Assembly (NCBI RefSeq): GCF_029892095.1 | Contig: NZ_JARZAE010000004.1 | Span: 8,494,001-8,558,000 of the forward strand | Length of the DNA: 64,000 nucleotides | Direction: 5' to 3' | From: Kitasatospora sp. MAP12-44 | GTDB lineage: Bacteria > Actinomycetota > Actinomycetes > Streptomycetales > Streptomycetaceae | Shown here: positions 35,939 through 43,709 of the stretch, piece after piece | Position numbering within the stretch: the stretch's first letter is position 1 | Layout: the number at the start of each line of letters is the position of its first letter | Notes under the pieces: model-generated | Database searches by the model: none | Seen by the model: the letters and a program-made list of their open reading frames with translations, nothing else | What the model was told of the DNA's origin: nothing | Translations under genes and position numbers: made by a program

Positions 35939-36365
35939 AGGTCCGACTCGCCTACGGCACGACCGGCCTCGACATCGAGGTCGACCCTGCCCTCACCACC
36001 GTGGTGGAGCCGTTGCACCACGCCGGCGCCGCCGACGAGACGGCGGTGCTCCGCGCGGCGCTGCGCCGACCGGTGACCGGACGGCCGCTGCGCGAGCGGG
36101 GCAGGCCGGGCCAGACCGTGGCCATCTCGGCCTGCGACGGCACCCTCCCGCAGCCGCGCCACCTGATGATCCCGGCCGTCCTGGCCGAGCTCGACGGCAT
36201 CGTCCGGCCTGAGGACGTGGTGATCCTGGTCGCCACCGGCACCCACCGGGGCAACGACCCGGACGAGCTGCGGCGGTGCCCGGCGACGACCGCCGGTACC
36301 GGCTCCAGGAAGCGGCCGGCGGACGCTACCGGCTCTCCTTCCCGCCGTCGGTGGCGACTGTCTGA
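35935..36365 (+). pseudogene. LarA-like (lactate racemase family) N-terminal relic
   Basis: From GTG 35935 about 114 residues match the start of LarA-type nickel-pincer racemases and DUF2088 proteins: MKVRLAYGTTGLDIEVDPAL, RERGRPGQTVAISACDGTLP (with the conserved QPRHL after it) and RPEDVVILVATGTHRGNDPD. The family is usually ~420 residues. Near 36275 the homology ends. In another frame a foreign C-terminal scrap (GGRYRLSFPPSVATV, TGA at 36363-36365) follows. A deletion therefore removed most of the gene. A short hairpin (tctgac/gtcaga) starts at this stop codon. Confidence 0.75.
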
Positions 36366-36532
36366 CGGCTCGTCAGAACACGGATCAGCTGGTCGAGGGC
36401 TGCCCGGACCGGTGATCGCGACCTGCCGTACTTTCAGGACACGGCGGCCGGGGCGCGCGGCCCCCGGGGCAGCGGCAGACGCCGGGGATGCCAGGATGGT
36501 GATCACCGCTGACACCTCTCCTGGAGCCGACC

Positions 36533-37789
36533 CTGAACACGTTCTTCGCCGAGGCCCTGTCGGTCAGCCTGCTGGTGGTGGTGCTGGTCTGCGCCGTGGT
36601 GCGGCCGTGGGGCTGGCCGGAGGCGGTGGTCGCCGTCCCGGCTGCCGTCCTGCTGGTCGCCACCGGTGCCATCTCGCCGGCCCACGCCGCGGCTGAGGCC
36701 GCGCGGCTCGGTCCGGTGATCGGCTTCCTCGCCGCCGTGCTGGTGCTCGCCGAGCTCTGCGACGGCGAGGGCCTCTTCCACGCCTGCGGGGCCTGGATGG
36801 CCCGGAGCGCCGTAGGACGTCCGCGTCGGCTGCTGGTGCAGGTGTTCGCGGTCGCCTCGGTGATCACGGCGGTGCTCAGCCTGGACGCCACGGTGGTGCT
36901 GCTCACGCCGGTGGTCTTCGCAACCGCCGCCCGGCTCGGGGCCCGCCCGAAGCCGCACCTGTACGCCTGCACCCACCTGTCGAACACCGCGTCACTCCTG
37001 TTGCCGGTCTCCAACCTGACCAACCTGCTGGCCTTCACAGCCAGCGGGCTCGGCTTCACCCGGTTCGCGGCGCTGATGGCCCTGCCGTGGCTCGTGGCCA
37101 TCGGGGTCGAGTACGTGGTGCTGCGGCGGTTCTTCGCGGCCGATCTGGATGCGGGCGCACAGGCGCCGGCGGGCGGGGCGGCACCCGAGATGCCGCTGTT
37201 CGCCCTGCTCACCGTCGCCGGCACGCTGGCGGGCTTCGTCCTTGCCTCGGCGATCGGGATCGACCCGGCCTGGGCCGCGCTGGCCGGTGCCCTGACGCTC
37301 GCGGTGCGGGCCCTGACCCGGCGTCGAACCACGGTGACCGCCATCGGGCGGGCCGCCGCCGTACCGTTCCTCGCCTTCGTGCTGGCGCTCGGGATCGTGG
37401 TGCGCGCGGTGGTCGACAACGGGCTCGCCTCCGGGCTCGCGCACCTCGTGCCGCACGGCACCGCGCTGCCGGCGCTGCTCGGCACCGCCGCCCTGGCCGC
37501 CGTCCTGGCGAACGTGATCAACAACCTGCCCGCCACCCTCGTCCTGCTGCCGCTCGCCGCCCCAGCCGGACCCGGCGCGGTGCTCGCGGTGCTGCTGGGG
37601 GTCAACATCGGCCCCAACCTGACCTACGCCGGTTCTCTGGCCACCCTGCTCTGGCGGCGCATCGTTCACGAGCACGACACCGACGTCCCGCTCGGCGAGT
37701 TCACCCGGCTCGGACTGCTCGTCGTGCCGCCGGCGTTGGTGCTGGCTGTGGTAGCACTGTGGGGATCGCTGCAGATCGTCGGAGGGTGA
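36533..37789 (+). CDS. ArsB/SLC13-type membrane transporter
   Basis: This polytopic protein of ~410 residues has about ten to eleven membrane helices and the ArsB/NhaD/citrate fold: GFLAAVLVLAELCDGEGLFH, AVLSLDATVVLLTPVVFATA (the conserved DATxxLLTP motif), CTHLSNTASLLLPVSNLTNL and a C-terminal mirror AVLANVINNLPATLVLLPLA then GVNIGPNLTYAGSL. It is probably an anion or arsenite efflux permease. The likely start is a CTG at 36533, six bases after GGAG, because it adds a natural amphipathic N terminus (NTFFAEALSVSLLVVVLV). The first standard start would be a GTG at 36569-36575. It is followed closely by a stress-protein gene. Confidence 0.8.
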   Translation: MNTFFAEALSVSLLVVVLVCAVVRPWGWPEAVVAVPAAVLLVATGAISPAHAAAEAARLGPVIGFLAAVLVLAELCDGEGLFHACGAWMARSAVGRPRRLLVQVFAVASVITAVLSLDATVVLLTPVVFATAARLGARPKPHLYACTHLSNTASLLLPVSNLTNLLAFTASGLGFTRFAALMALPWLVAIGVEYVVLRRFFAADLDAGAQAPAGGAAPEMPLFALLTVAGTLAGFVLASAIGIDPAWAALAGALTLAVRALTRRRTTVTAIGRAAAVPFLAFVLALGIVVRAVVDNGLASGLAHLVPHGTALPALLGTAALAAVLANVINNLPATLVLLPLAAPAGPGAVLAVLLGVNIGPNLTYAGSLATLLWRRIVHEHDTDVPLGEFTRLGLLVVPPALVLAVVALWGSLQIVGG

Positions 37790-37793
37790 GGCC

Positions 37794-38309
37794 GTGGCCG
37801 TCGTCGTGTGGATCGCGGAGGGCACCTGGCCCGCCTGCGTGGAAGCCGCCCGCGCGCACGCCGCTCAGGGCGCCGAGATCGTCCTGCTGCACGTCACCGG
37901 CACCGAGGTGCCCGGGGTGGCGCACGGTGCGTTCGCCGGTCTGCTCGGACGCGGGCATCCGAAGGGGCAGCACCAGGGCGGGGGTTGGGGGAGCGACCCG
38001 GGCACCCGCCTGGAGGACCTGGCCGCCGACTCCTCCCGGCAACTGCTCCAAGCCGCCGCCGAGCTGCTGGGACGGCCCTGTGTCCAGGTGGCGCGAACCG
38101 GCCGGATCGAGCGCGAGGTGGTGGCCGCCGCGGAAGGCGCCGACCTGCTCGTGCTCGCCCGGGACGGCGACCGCACCCACCTCGGGCCGCACAGCCTCGG
38201 CCCCGCAGGGCGCTTCGTGGTCGACCACGCCGCGTGCCCCGTTCTGCTGGTCTGGCCCGGAGCGGCCCCCGCCGACCCGCCCCCGCCCACTCCGCCACGG
38301 CACCGGTAG
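37794..38309 (+). CDS. Universal stress protein family, single domain
   Basis: GTG 37794 follows a GGAGGGTGAGG sequence, four bases after the transporter stop, so the two are one operon. The 171-residue product has the alternating strand-helix pattern of UspA: VVVWIAEGTWPACVEAARAH, AEIVLLHVTGTEVPG, EREVVAAAEGADLLVLARDG and a C-terminal GRFVVDHAACPVLLVWPG. The ATP-site glycine motif is weak (HLGPHSLGPAGRFVV). A Gly/His-rich loop is inserted after the second strand. It could modulate the transporter. Confidence 0.78.
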   Translation: MAVVVWIAEGTWPACVEAARAHAAQGAEIVLLHVTGTEVPGVAHGAFAGLLGRGHPKGQHQGGGWGSDPGTRLEDLAADSSRQLLQAAAELLGRPCVQVARTGRIEREVVAAAEGADLLVLARDGDRTHLGPHSLGPAGRFVVDHAACPVLLVWPGAAPADPPPPTPPRHR

Positions 38310-38354
38310 GGGAGACGGCCGTGGTGGCCGCCGACCCGTGTGATCATGGTGCCC

Positions 38355-38720
38355 ATGTCGATCGCCGCAACCACGGTGGTGCTGCTCATCGCCGCGCTGC
38401 ACGTGTACATCCTGGTCCTGGAGATGTTCCTGTGGACCGGCCCGAGGGCCCGGGCCGCCTTCGGGACCACGGCCGAGTTCGCCACCGCCACCAAGGCGCT
38501 CGCGGCCAACCAGGGCCTGTACAACGGCTTCCTCGCCGCCGGTCTGGTGTGGGGAGCGGTGGCCTCGGACCCGGTCGGTTTCCAGGCGAAGGTGTTCTTC
38601 CTGGTGTGCGTGGCGGTGGCCGGCGCGTACGGCGCGGCCACCGCCAGCCGGAAGATCCTCTTCGTCCAGACCGTTCCGGCGCTGATCGGGCTCGCCCTGG
38701 TGCTGGCGAGCCACTACTGA
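38355..38720 (+). CDS. DUF1304 small membrane protein
   Basis: A 121-residue protein with four predicted helices: TVVLLIAALHVYILVLEMFL, NQGLYNGFLAAGLVWGAVAS, FFLVCVAVAGAYGAATASRK and TVPALIGLALVLASHY. The H-x(7)-E pattern in helix 1 and NQGLYNGFLA are the DUF1304 signature. Starts at 38340, 38346 or 38355 are possible; 38355 gives the typical length. Function is unknown. It converges on the oxidoreductase gene, and both stop codons lie inside one hairpin. Confidence 0.82.
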   Translation: MSIAATTVVLLIAALHVYILVLEMFLWTGPRARAAFGTTAEFATATKALAANQGLYNGFLAAGLVWGAVASDPVGFQAKVFFLVCVAVAGAYGAATASRKILFVQTVPALIGLALVLASHY

Positions 38721-38734
38721 CGCCGCGCCGTCAG
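38717..38734. terminator. Bidirectional terminator containing both convergent stop codons
   Basis: ctgacg and cgtcag pair around ccgcgc. The left arm holds the TGA of the DUF1304 gene (38718-38720) and the right arm holds the stop of the leftward oxidoreductase gene (38731-38733). The compact form suggests efficient shared termination. Confidence 0.5.
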
Positions 38735-39651
38735 GGCAGGACGACCAGCTTCCCGCGGGTGTGGCCGGTGCGGCTGGCGTCGAAGGCCTCGGCCGTGCGC
38801 TCCAGTGGGAAGGTCTGGGCGACCTCGACAGTCAGTGCTCCCCGGTCGACCGCCGCGGCGAGTTCGGCCAGCTTGGCGCCGTCAGGGCGGACCCAGATCC
38901 AGTGACCGCCGTGCTGCTCCACGCCCGGGTCGGCGACCGAGACGTGGCGGCCACCGTCGGCAAGGACCGTGAGCGTGGTCTCCAGCTGGCCGCCGACGAA
39001 GTCGGCCACGACTGTCACGCCGTCAGGCGCCAGCGCCCGCACCCGCTCGACCAGGCCCTCCCCGTAGCTCACCGGCTCGCCGCCCAGCTCGCGGATGAAC
39101 GCGTGGTTGCGCTCCGAGGCGGTGCCGATCACCCGGGCGCCGCGGTCCGAGCCGAGCTGTACCGCCAGGCTGCCCACGCCGCCGGCCGCGCCGTGCACCA
39201 GCAGCACGTCACCGGACCCGACCCGGAGTTGGTCCAGGCTGCGCAGTGCGGTCAGGCCGGCCAGCGGCAGCCCGGCCGCCTGCGCCCAGTCGAGTGCGGC
39301 GGGCTTGCGCGCGACCGACGGCGCGGCGACCGCGACGTACTCGGCGAAGGTGCCGCCCTGCACCACGTCCTTGCGGGCGTAGGCCATCACCTCGTCCCCG
39401 GGGGCGAACTCGGGCGTGTCGGGGCCGGTCCGGGTCACCACGCCGGCCACGTCCCAGCCGGGGATGACGGGGAAGACAGTGTCCATCATGCCGTCCAGGC
39501 CGCCGGCCATGACCTTCCAGTCGACCGGGTTGACGGCCGCCGCGCGGACCTGGATCAGCACTTGCCCGGGGCCGACCTTGGGATCCGCCACCTCGCCGTA
39601 GCGCAGCCGCGAGTTGTCCGGGGCGTACGAGTCGTAGGTCACCGCGCGCAT
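38731..39651 (-). CDS. NADP-dependent quinone reductase-like alcohol dehydrogenase (MDR family)
   Basis: The 306-residue enzyme starts at ATG 39651, eight bases after GGAGGG. It is a zinc-free medium-chain reductase: N-terminal GroES-like domain (VLIQVRAAAVNPVDWKVMAG, VIPGWDVAGVVTRTGPDTPE), then the Rossmann domain (VLLVHGAAGGVGSLAVQLGS) with the GxxGVGxxA cofactor loop, and a short C terminus ending HTRGKLVVLP. These proteins reduce quinones or enones with NADPH. No zinc ligands are present. Nothing nearby sets its substrate. Confidence 0.88.
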   Translation of the reverse strand: MRAVTYDSYAPDNSRLRYGEVADPKVGPGQVLIQVRAAAVNPVDWKVMAGGLDGMMDTVFPVIPGWDVAGVVTRTGPDTPEFAPGDEVMAYARKDVVQGGTFAEYVAVAAPSVARKPAALDWAQAAGLPLAGLTALRSLDQLRVGSGDVLLVHGAAGGVGSLAVQLGSDRGARVIGTASERNHAFIRELGGEPVSYGEGLVERVRALAPDGVTVVADFVGGQLETTLTVLADGGRHVSVADPGVEQHGGHWIWVRPDGAKLAELAAAVDRGALTVEVAQTFPLERTAEAFDASRTGHTRGKLVVLP

Positions 39652-40007
39652 GAACCAACCCTCCAAGGTGCCGTTGTCTCTGGCGTGCCGTCTCCGCAAG
39701 GACGGGCGCCACCGGTCACGCTATGCCGCCGAGGGACGCCCGGCACAGTCGACAGGCCGTGAGGCCGTCGGGCCGTCAGAGCGGCCCGGAGCCCGACACC
39801 TCGGGGTCGTCCAGCCTGCGGCCGGTCTCTGACTCACGATCAACTTCCGCTATGTGTGGAGAAGTTCGCTCTTGACCGCGGTGTGCTCGATGTCGGTTCA
39901 CGGCCCGATGGGCAGGACGGACGTGGGCTCGGTGGCCGCCAGGTGTTCCCCGGTGGGTGTCAGGTTCCCGGATGACGATCCGGCGGACCCGCGCCGACCC
40001 GTCCGGG
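39652..40007. other. Intergenic stretch with a possible gene fragment
   Basis: The region upstream of the oxidoreductase contains no complete gene. On the minus strand at about 39975-39898 a frame reads GNLTPTGEHLAATEPTSVLP then IGP and a stop. It has normal protein composition but no start and no recognised family, so it may be the tail of a deleted gene of the fucose cluster. Confidence 0.3.
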
Positions 40008-40607
40008 TCAGCTGCTGAACACCTCCATCCCCCTATCTTCGCAGGGAATCCCGGCCTTCAGGCCGGGCGGGAATGCGATCTTTGGTCCGGAGCCGCGAAG
40101 CGGCGAAGTCGCTGCGAAGACTGGCGCAGCGTCAGGCCAGGCGTTGGGGTGGCCGCTGGGCCACAGCGCGAAGCCCTCGTGGTGACGGGTGGTCAGCACA
40201 ACCTGGGCGGCACCGAGATCCTTGGCCAACTGCGCCCAGGCGGTGGGGTTGTAGGACTGGGACTGGGTGGCGAAAGAGGCGGCGTACTTCGCCCGGTAGG
40301 CAGTCGGCTGGGTCTGCGAGCCGAACATGTACCACTCGCCCTGGGCCGGCGCGGAGTAGACGCCCCAGTGGATGAACATGGCGAGCTTGTTGTCGCGCAT
40401 CCACTGGATCTTGCTGTCCGGCTGCTGCCAGGCCCCCTGGTCCAACTGCGGGATGCGCAGCGGGACCAGGGGCAGCGGGTCCCCCTCGACCACTGCGGCC
40501 TCGACCACTGCGGCCTCGGCTACGGCGCCGCCGGGGCGGATGACGGTGGCGACGGTCGCAACTGCCAGACCGGTGAGCACACTTCTGCGGCTGATGGATC
40601 GTGACAT
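40008..40607 (-). pseudogene. GH29 alpha-L-fucosidase, N-terminal relic
   Basis: ATG 40607 begins a Tat-type signal (MSRSISRRSVLTGLAVATVA). About 100 residues of the GH29 catalytic barrel follow: KIQWMRDNKLAMFIHWGVYS, GEWYMFGSQTQ, KYAASFATQSQSYNPTAWAQ and VLTTRHHEGFALWPSGHPNA. The typical enzyme exceeds 400 residues; here the match ends near 40135 and the nucleophile and acid/base parts are gone. A hairpin resembling an IS200/IS605 end lies at the break. The enzyme would have released L-fucose from glycans. Confidence 0.82.
40037..40090 (+). mobile_element. IS200/IS605-like end hairpin at the break of the fucosidase relic
   Basis: gaatcccggccttcaggccg forms a 7-bp stem (cccggcc/ggccggg, 40050-40067) with a ttca loop, followed by a G-rich tail. 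This is close to the right-end/guide-RNA scaffold hairpin of actinobacterial IS605-type elements. No tnpA or tnpB remains, so it would be a solo end left after transposition or deletion. Confidence 0.4.
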
Positions 40608-40659
40608 GGATGCTCCGATTGCTCCTGGAACGCTCACGGTGGGAGGGGTGCCGTGGTTC

Positions 40660-40936
40660 AGGTACATGTATCGCGGCCGTTACGGCAGCGCGTCAAGACA
40701 CTGGACGGCTATATGTCCGATGTATTTTGCCATCTGGAGTTGCCAGGTCCGGCTCGGCGGAGTCGAATCGACTGTCTTCGATGGCGGGGGGACATGAGTC
40801 TCCACTACGAGAATGCCCAGTTCGCAGGGGCTAATCTCGTGCTCGGTCACTGCTCGTGCGAGACTGCTCCGGTCGTTCCGGCAATTCGACGTCACGCACT
40901 GGGCCTGTTCGACGGGAGGCATATACATCGGATCGA
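40660..40936. promoter_or_regulatory. Divergent control region with two tacatcgga-type sites
   Basis: The ~400 bases between the fucosidase relic and the oxidase gene hold tccgatgta at 40716-40724 and acatcggatc at 40925-40934. There is also a palindromic tacatgta near 40664. The first two resemble the core of the perfect palindrome at 34148-34166. They probably bind a FadR-type regulator. No other gene is seen here. Confidence 0.45.
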
Positions 40937-41008
40937 TCGCACTGGGAGCGGGCGGCGACCCGCTGCTGAACACGCCGGTGCGTTCCCGTGACCGAGGAGG
41001 CAACCCCC

Positions 41009-42262
41009 ATGACCGTCGCCGCGACCAACTGGGCCGGGAACATCGTGTTCGGCGCCGAGCGGTTCCACGAACCTCGCTCCATCGCCGAGTTGCAGCGGAT
41101 CGTCGTGGGCAGCCGGTCCCTGCGGGTACTCGGGACCGGGCACTCGTTCAACGCCGTCGCCGACACCACGGGCGACCTGGTGTCCGTTGCCGCCCTGCCC
41201 CGGGTGGTCGAGCTGGACGAGCGGGCCGGCGCGGTCACGGTGGGCGCCGGGATCCGGTACGGCGAGCTCGCCGAGGTGCTGGACCGGGCGGGGTGGGCGC
41301 TGCACAACCTCGGGTCGCTGCCGCACATCTCGGTCGCGGGCGCGTGCGCCACCGGGACGCACGGCTCGGGGGTCGGCAACGGCTCCCTCGCCACGGCGGT
41401 GCGGGCCGTCGAACTGGTCAGGGCGGACGGCACCTTGGTGACGATCGACCGCAGCGCCGCGGAGTTCCCCGGTTCGGTCGTTGCCCTGGGCGCCCTCGGC
41501 GTGGTCACCCGGCTGACCCTGGACGTGGTGCCGGCGTTCGAGGTCCGACAGTGGGTCTACGAGGGCCTGCCGACGGCCGTGCTGCGCGAACGGTTCGACG
41601 AGATCATGGCGGCGGCCTACAGCGTCAGCCTCTTCACGAGCTGGCGGACGGACCGGATCGACCAGCTCTGGCTCAAGCAGCGGGGCGGTCCCGACGCTCC
41701 CGCGACCTGGCACGGCGCGGTGCTCGCCGACGGCCCGCGCCATCCCGTGCCCGGGTGCCCGCCCGAGCCCTGCACACGGCAGCTGGGTGTCCCCGGCCGG
41801 TGGCACACCCGGCTGCCGCACTTCCGGCTGGACTTCACGCCCAGCAGCGGCGCCGAGCTGCAGTCCGAGTACTTCGTCGCCCGCACCGACGCCGTCCGCG
41901 CGTTCGACGCGCTGGACGCCGTCCGGGAACGGCTTACACCGGCCCTGCAGATCAGCGAGATCCGCACGGTGGCCGCGGACGCGCTGTGGCTCAGCCCCGC
42001 GTACGGACGCGATTCGGTCGCCTTCCACTTCACCTGGCTCCCCGACACGGTGGCCGTGGCGGACGCGGTCGAGGCGATCGAGGAGGCGCTGGCCCCGTTC
42101 GGCGCCCGGCCGCACTGGGGCAAGGTCTTCCGTACGGCGCCCGAGGTGATCCGGGAGTCGTACCCGCGCTGGGACGACTTCCGCAGGCTTCTGGGCGAGT
42201 TCGATCCGGCGGGCACGTTCCGCAACGACTTCGTCGCCAGGCACTTCCACGACGGGTTCTGA
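41009..42262 (+). CDS. FAD-dependent alditol/xylitol oxidase-like protein (VAO family)
   Basis: The 417-residue flavoprotein starts at ATG 41009 after GAGGAGGC; an in-frame start at 40988 is less likely. The PCMH FAD domain contains LRVLGTGHSFNAVADTTGDL, where the His of GTGHSFN is the predicted covalent flavin site as in Streptomyces AldO. It also has NLGSLPHISVAGACATGTHG and LGALGVVTRLTLDVVPAFEV. The C-terminal ALO domain ends GTFRNDFVARHF. Such enzymes oxidise alditols (xylitol, sorbitol) to aldoses, producing peroxide. Its place between fucose and arabinose genes suits a role in polyol use. Confidence 0.88.
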   Translation: MTVAATNWAGNIVFGAERFHEPRSIAELQRIVVGSRSLRVLGTGHSFNAVADTTGDLVSVAALPRVVELDERAGAVTVGAGIRYGELAEVLDRAGWALHNLGSLPHISVAGACATGTHGSGVGNGSLATAVRAVELVRADGTLVTIDRSAAEFPGSVVALGALGVVTRLTLDVVPAFEVRQWVYEGLPTAVLRERFDEIMAAAYSVSLFTSWRTDRIDQLWLKQRGGPDAPATWHGAVLADGPRHPVPGCPPEPCTRQLGVPGRWHTRLPHFRLDFTPSSGAELQSEYFVARTDAVRAFDALDAVRERLTPALQISEIRTVAADALWLSPAYGRDSVAFHFTWLPDTVAVADAVEAIEEALAPFGARPHWGKVFRTAPEVIRESYPRWDDFRRLLGEFDPAGTFRNDFVARHFHDGF

Positions 42263-42275
42263 CGCTCCGTCAAAG
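42259..42275. terminator. Stop-codon hairpin after the alditol oxidase gene
   Basis: tgacg and cgtca flank ctc, with TGA 42260-42262 in the left arm. It shares 13 bases (tgacgctccgtca) with the hairpin at the stop of the beta-helix gene at 22088. Confidence 0.45.
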
Positions 42276-42502
42276 TGTCGGGAGAGGGGGTGGGAGTTGG
42301 AAGCGCACCGCCCGCTACGCCGCGCCAGGTCACCATCGCGCACCGTATAGGCGGCGTCAAGGGCATAGGAACCACCGCCGTCGACGGGCCGTCCTTGCCG
42401 GCGAACGAGCCGGATCCATGGTCACGCTGACATTTGCTCGGGCAGATACGCTTGCCAGGCGCGGGAGCGGTCGTGTCCCGATATCGAGGAGGGGAGCTGG
42501 GA

Positions 42503-43534
42503 GTGGGAGCAGCAGCCGACGGCACGGAGCAGCGCCAGGCGGTGATGGCGGATGTCGCGAAGCTGGCCGGGGTGTCCCACCAGACGGTGTCCCGAGTCCT
42601 CAACGGCGCGCCGCACGTGCGCCCCGACACCAGGGACCGGGTGCTCGCGGCGATCCGTGAGCTCGACTACCGGCCCAACTCCGCTGCCCGCGCCCTGGTC
42701 ACCCGGCGCTCCCAGACGCTCGGCGTGGTCAGTTTCGACAGCACGCTGTACGGGCCCGCCTCGATGCTGGACGGCATCGAGCGGGCGGCCCGCAGCGCCG
42801 GGTACTTCGTCAGCGTCGCCAGCCTGCGCTCGCTGGACAGCCGCTCGGTCCAGGAGGCCGTTGACCGCCTGCGCGACCAGGGCGTCGAGGGGGTCGTGGT
42901 AATCGCGCCGCAGACCTCTGCGATCAGTGCGGTCGCCAAGCTGTCCAGTTCGGTGCCGGTGGTCGCGGTCGGCTCGGGCACCCAGGCCAGGGTGCCGCTG
43001 GTGTCGGTGGACAACCGGGCGGGCGCCGAGGCGGCCACCCGGCACCTGCTGGACCTCGGGCACCGCACGGTGCACCACCTGGCCGGGCCGATCGGCTGGA
43101 TGGAGAGCGAGGACCGCCAGGACGGTTGGCGCCGCACCCTGGACGCCGCCGGTGCCGAGGTGCCGCCGGTCGAGAGCGGCGACTGGAGCGCGCGGTCCGG
43201 CTACGAGGCCGGACTGCGGATCGCGCAGACCGACGGCGTCAGTGCGGTGTTCTGCGCCAACGACCACATGGCGCTCGGCCTGCTCCGGGCCTTCCACGAG
43301 GCCGGCCGGTCGATCCCCCGCGACATCAGCGTGGTCGGGTTCGACGACATCCCCGAGGCGGCGTACTTCACCCCGCCGCTGACCACCGTGCGGCAGGACT
43401 TCGGGGAACTGGGTCGGCGGGCGCTCGAACTGCTCGTCGCCGAACTGGCGGGCGGGCGGGAGACCCCGGCGCCGGTGCGGATCTCGCCGGAGATGGTGCT
43501 GCGCCGCAGCACTGGGCCCGTCGCGCGCGACTGA
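42503..43534 (+). CDS. LacI-family repressor, probable arabinose/arabinoxylan regulator
   Basis: The 343-residue repressor starts at GTG 42503, after GGAGGGGAG; earlier in-frame starts lack this site. The helix-turn-helix is VMADVAKLAGVSHQTVSRVL then NGAPHVRPDTR, followed by the hinge ELDYRPNSAARALVTRRSQT and a periplasmic-binding-type effector domain (LHHLAGPIGWMESEDR-like HHLAGPIGWMES, VFCANDHMALGLLRAFHEAG, ISVVGFDDIPEAAYF). It converges with a sugar ABC transporter operon. Palindromes of the LacI-operator type stand in front of the transporter, araBDA and debranching enzyme genes, and this is the only LacI gene in the window. Confidence 0.9.
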   Translation: MGAAADGTEQRQAVMADVAKLAGVSHQTVSRVLNGAPHVRPDTRDRVLAAIRELDYRPNSAARALVTRRSQTLGVVSFDSTLYGPASMLDGIERAARSAGYFVSVASLRSLDSRSVQEAVDRLRDQGVEGVVVIAPQTSAISAVAKLSSSVPVVAVGSGTQARVPLVSVDNRAGAEAATRHLLDLGHRTVHHLAGPIGWMESEDRQDGWRRTLDAAGAEVPPVESGDWSARSGYEAGLRIAQTDGVSAVFCANDHMALGLLRAFHEAGRSIPRDISVVGFDDIPEAAYFTPPLTTVRQDFGELGRRALELLVAELAGGRETPAPVRISPEMVLRRSTGPVARD

Positions 43535-43560
43535 CCGGCCATCACCTGGCACGAGACCAG

Positions 43561-43656
43561 GTCGGCCGGGTGCGGCCGACCACGATGGGTCGGACCGCAC
43601 GCGGCCGGGCATGACGAAGCCGCCGTGCGCGCGGTGCACCCGCTGCGCACGGCGGC
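43561..43656. terminator. Two hairpins between convergent LacI and permease genes
   Basis: gtcggccg/cggccgac (43561-43580, four-base loop) is followed by a 12-bp perfect stem (43619-43630 with 43645-43656). Both lie between the ends of opposing transcripts and should act as terminators in each direction. Confidence 0.55.
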
Positions 43657-43709
43657 CTCTGCGCGCGGCGACCCCACCGCGCGTGCCACGCCGACGGACA
43701 GCGACCCCA

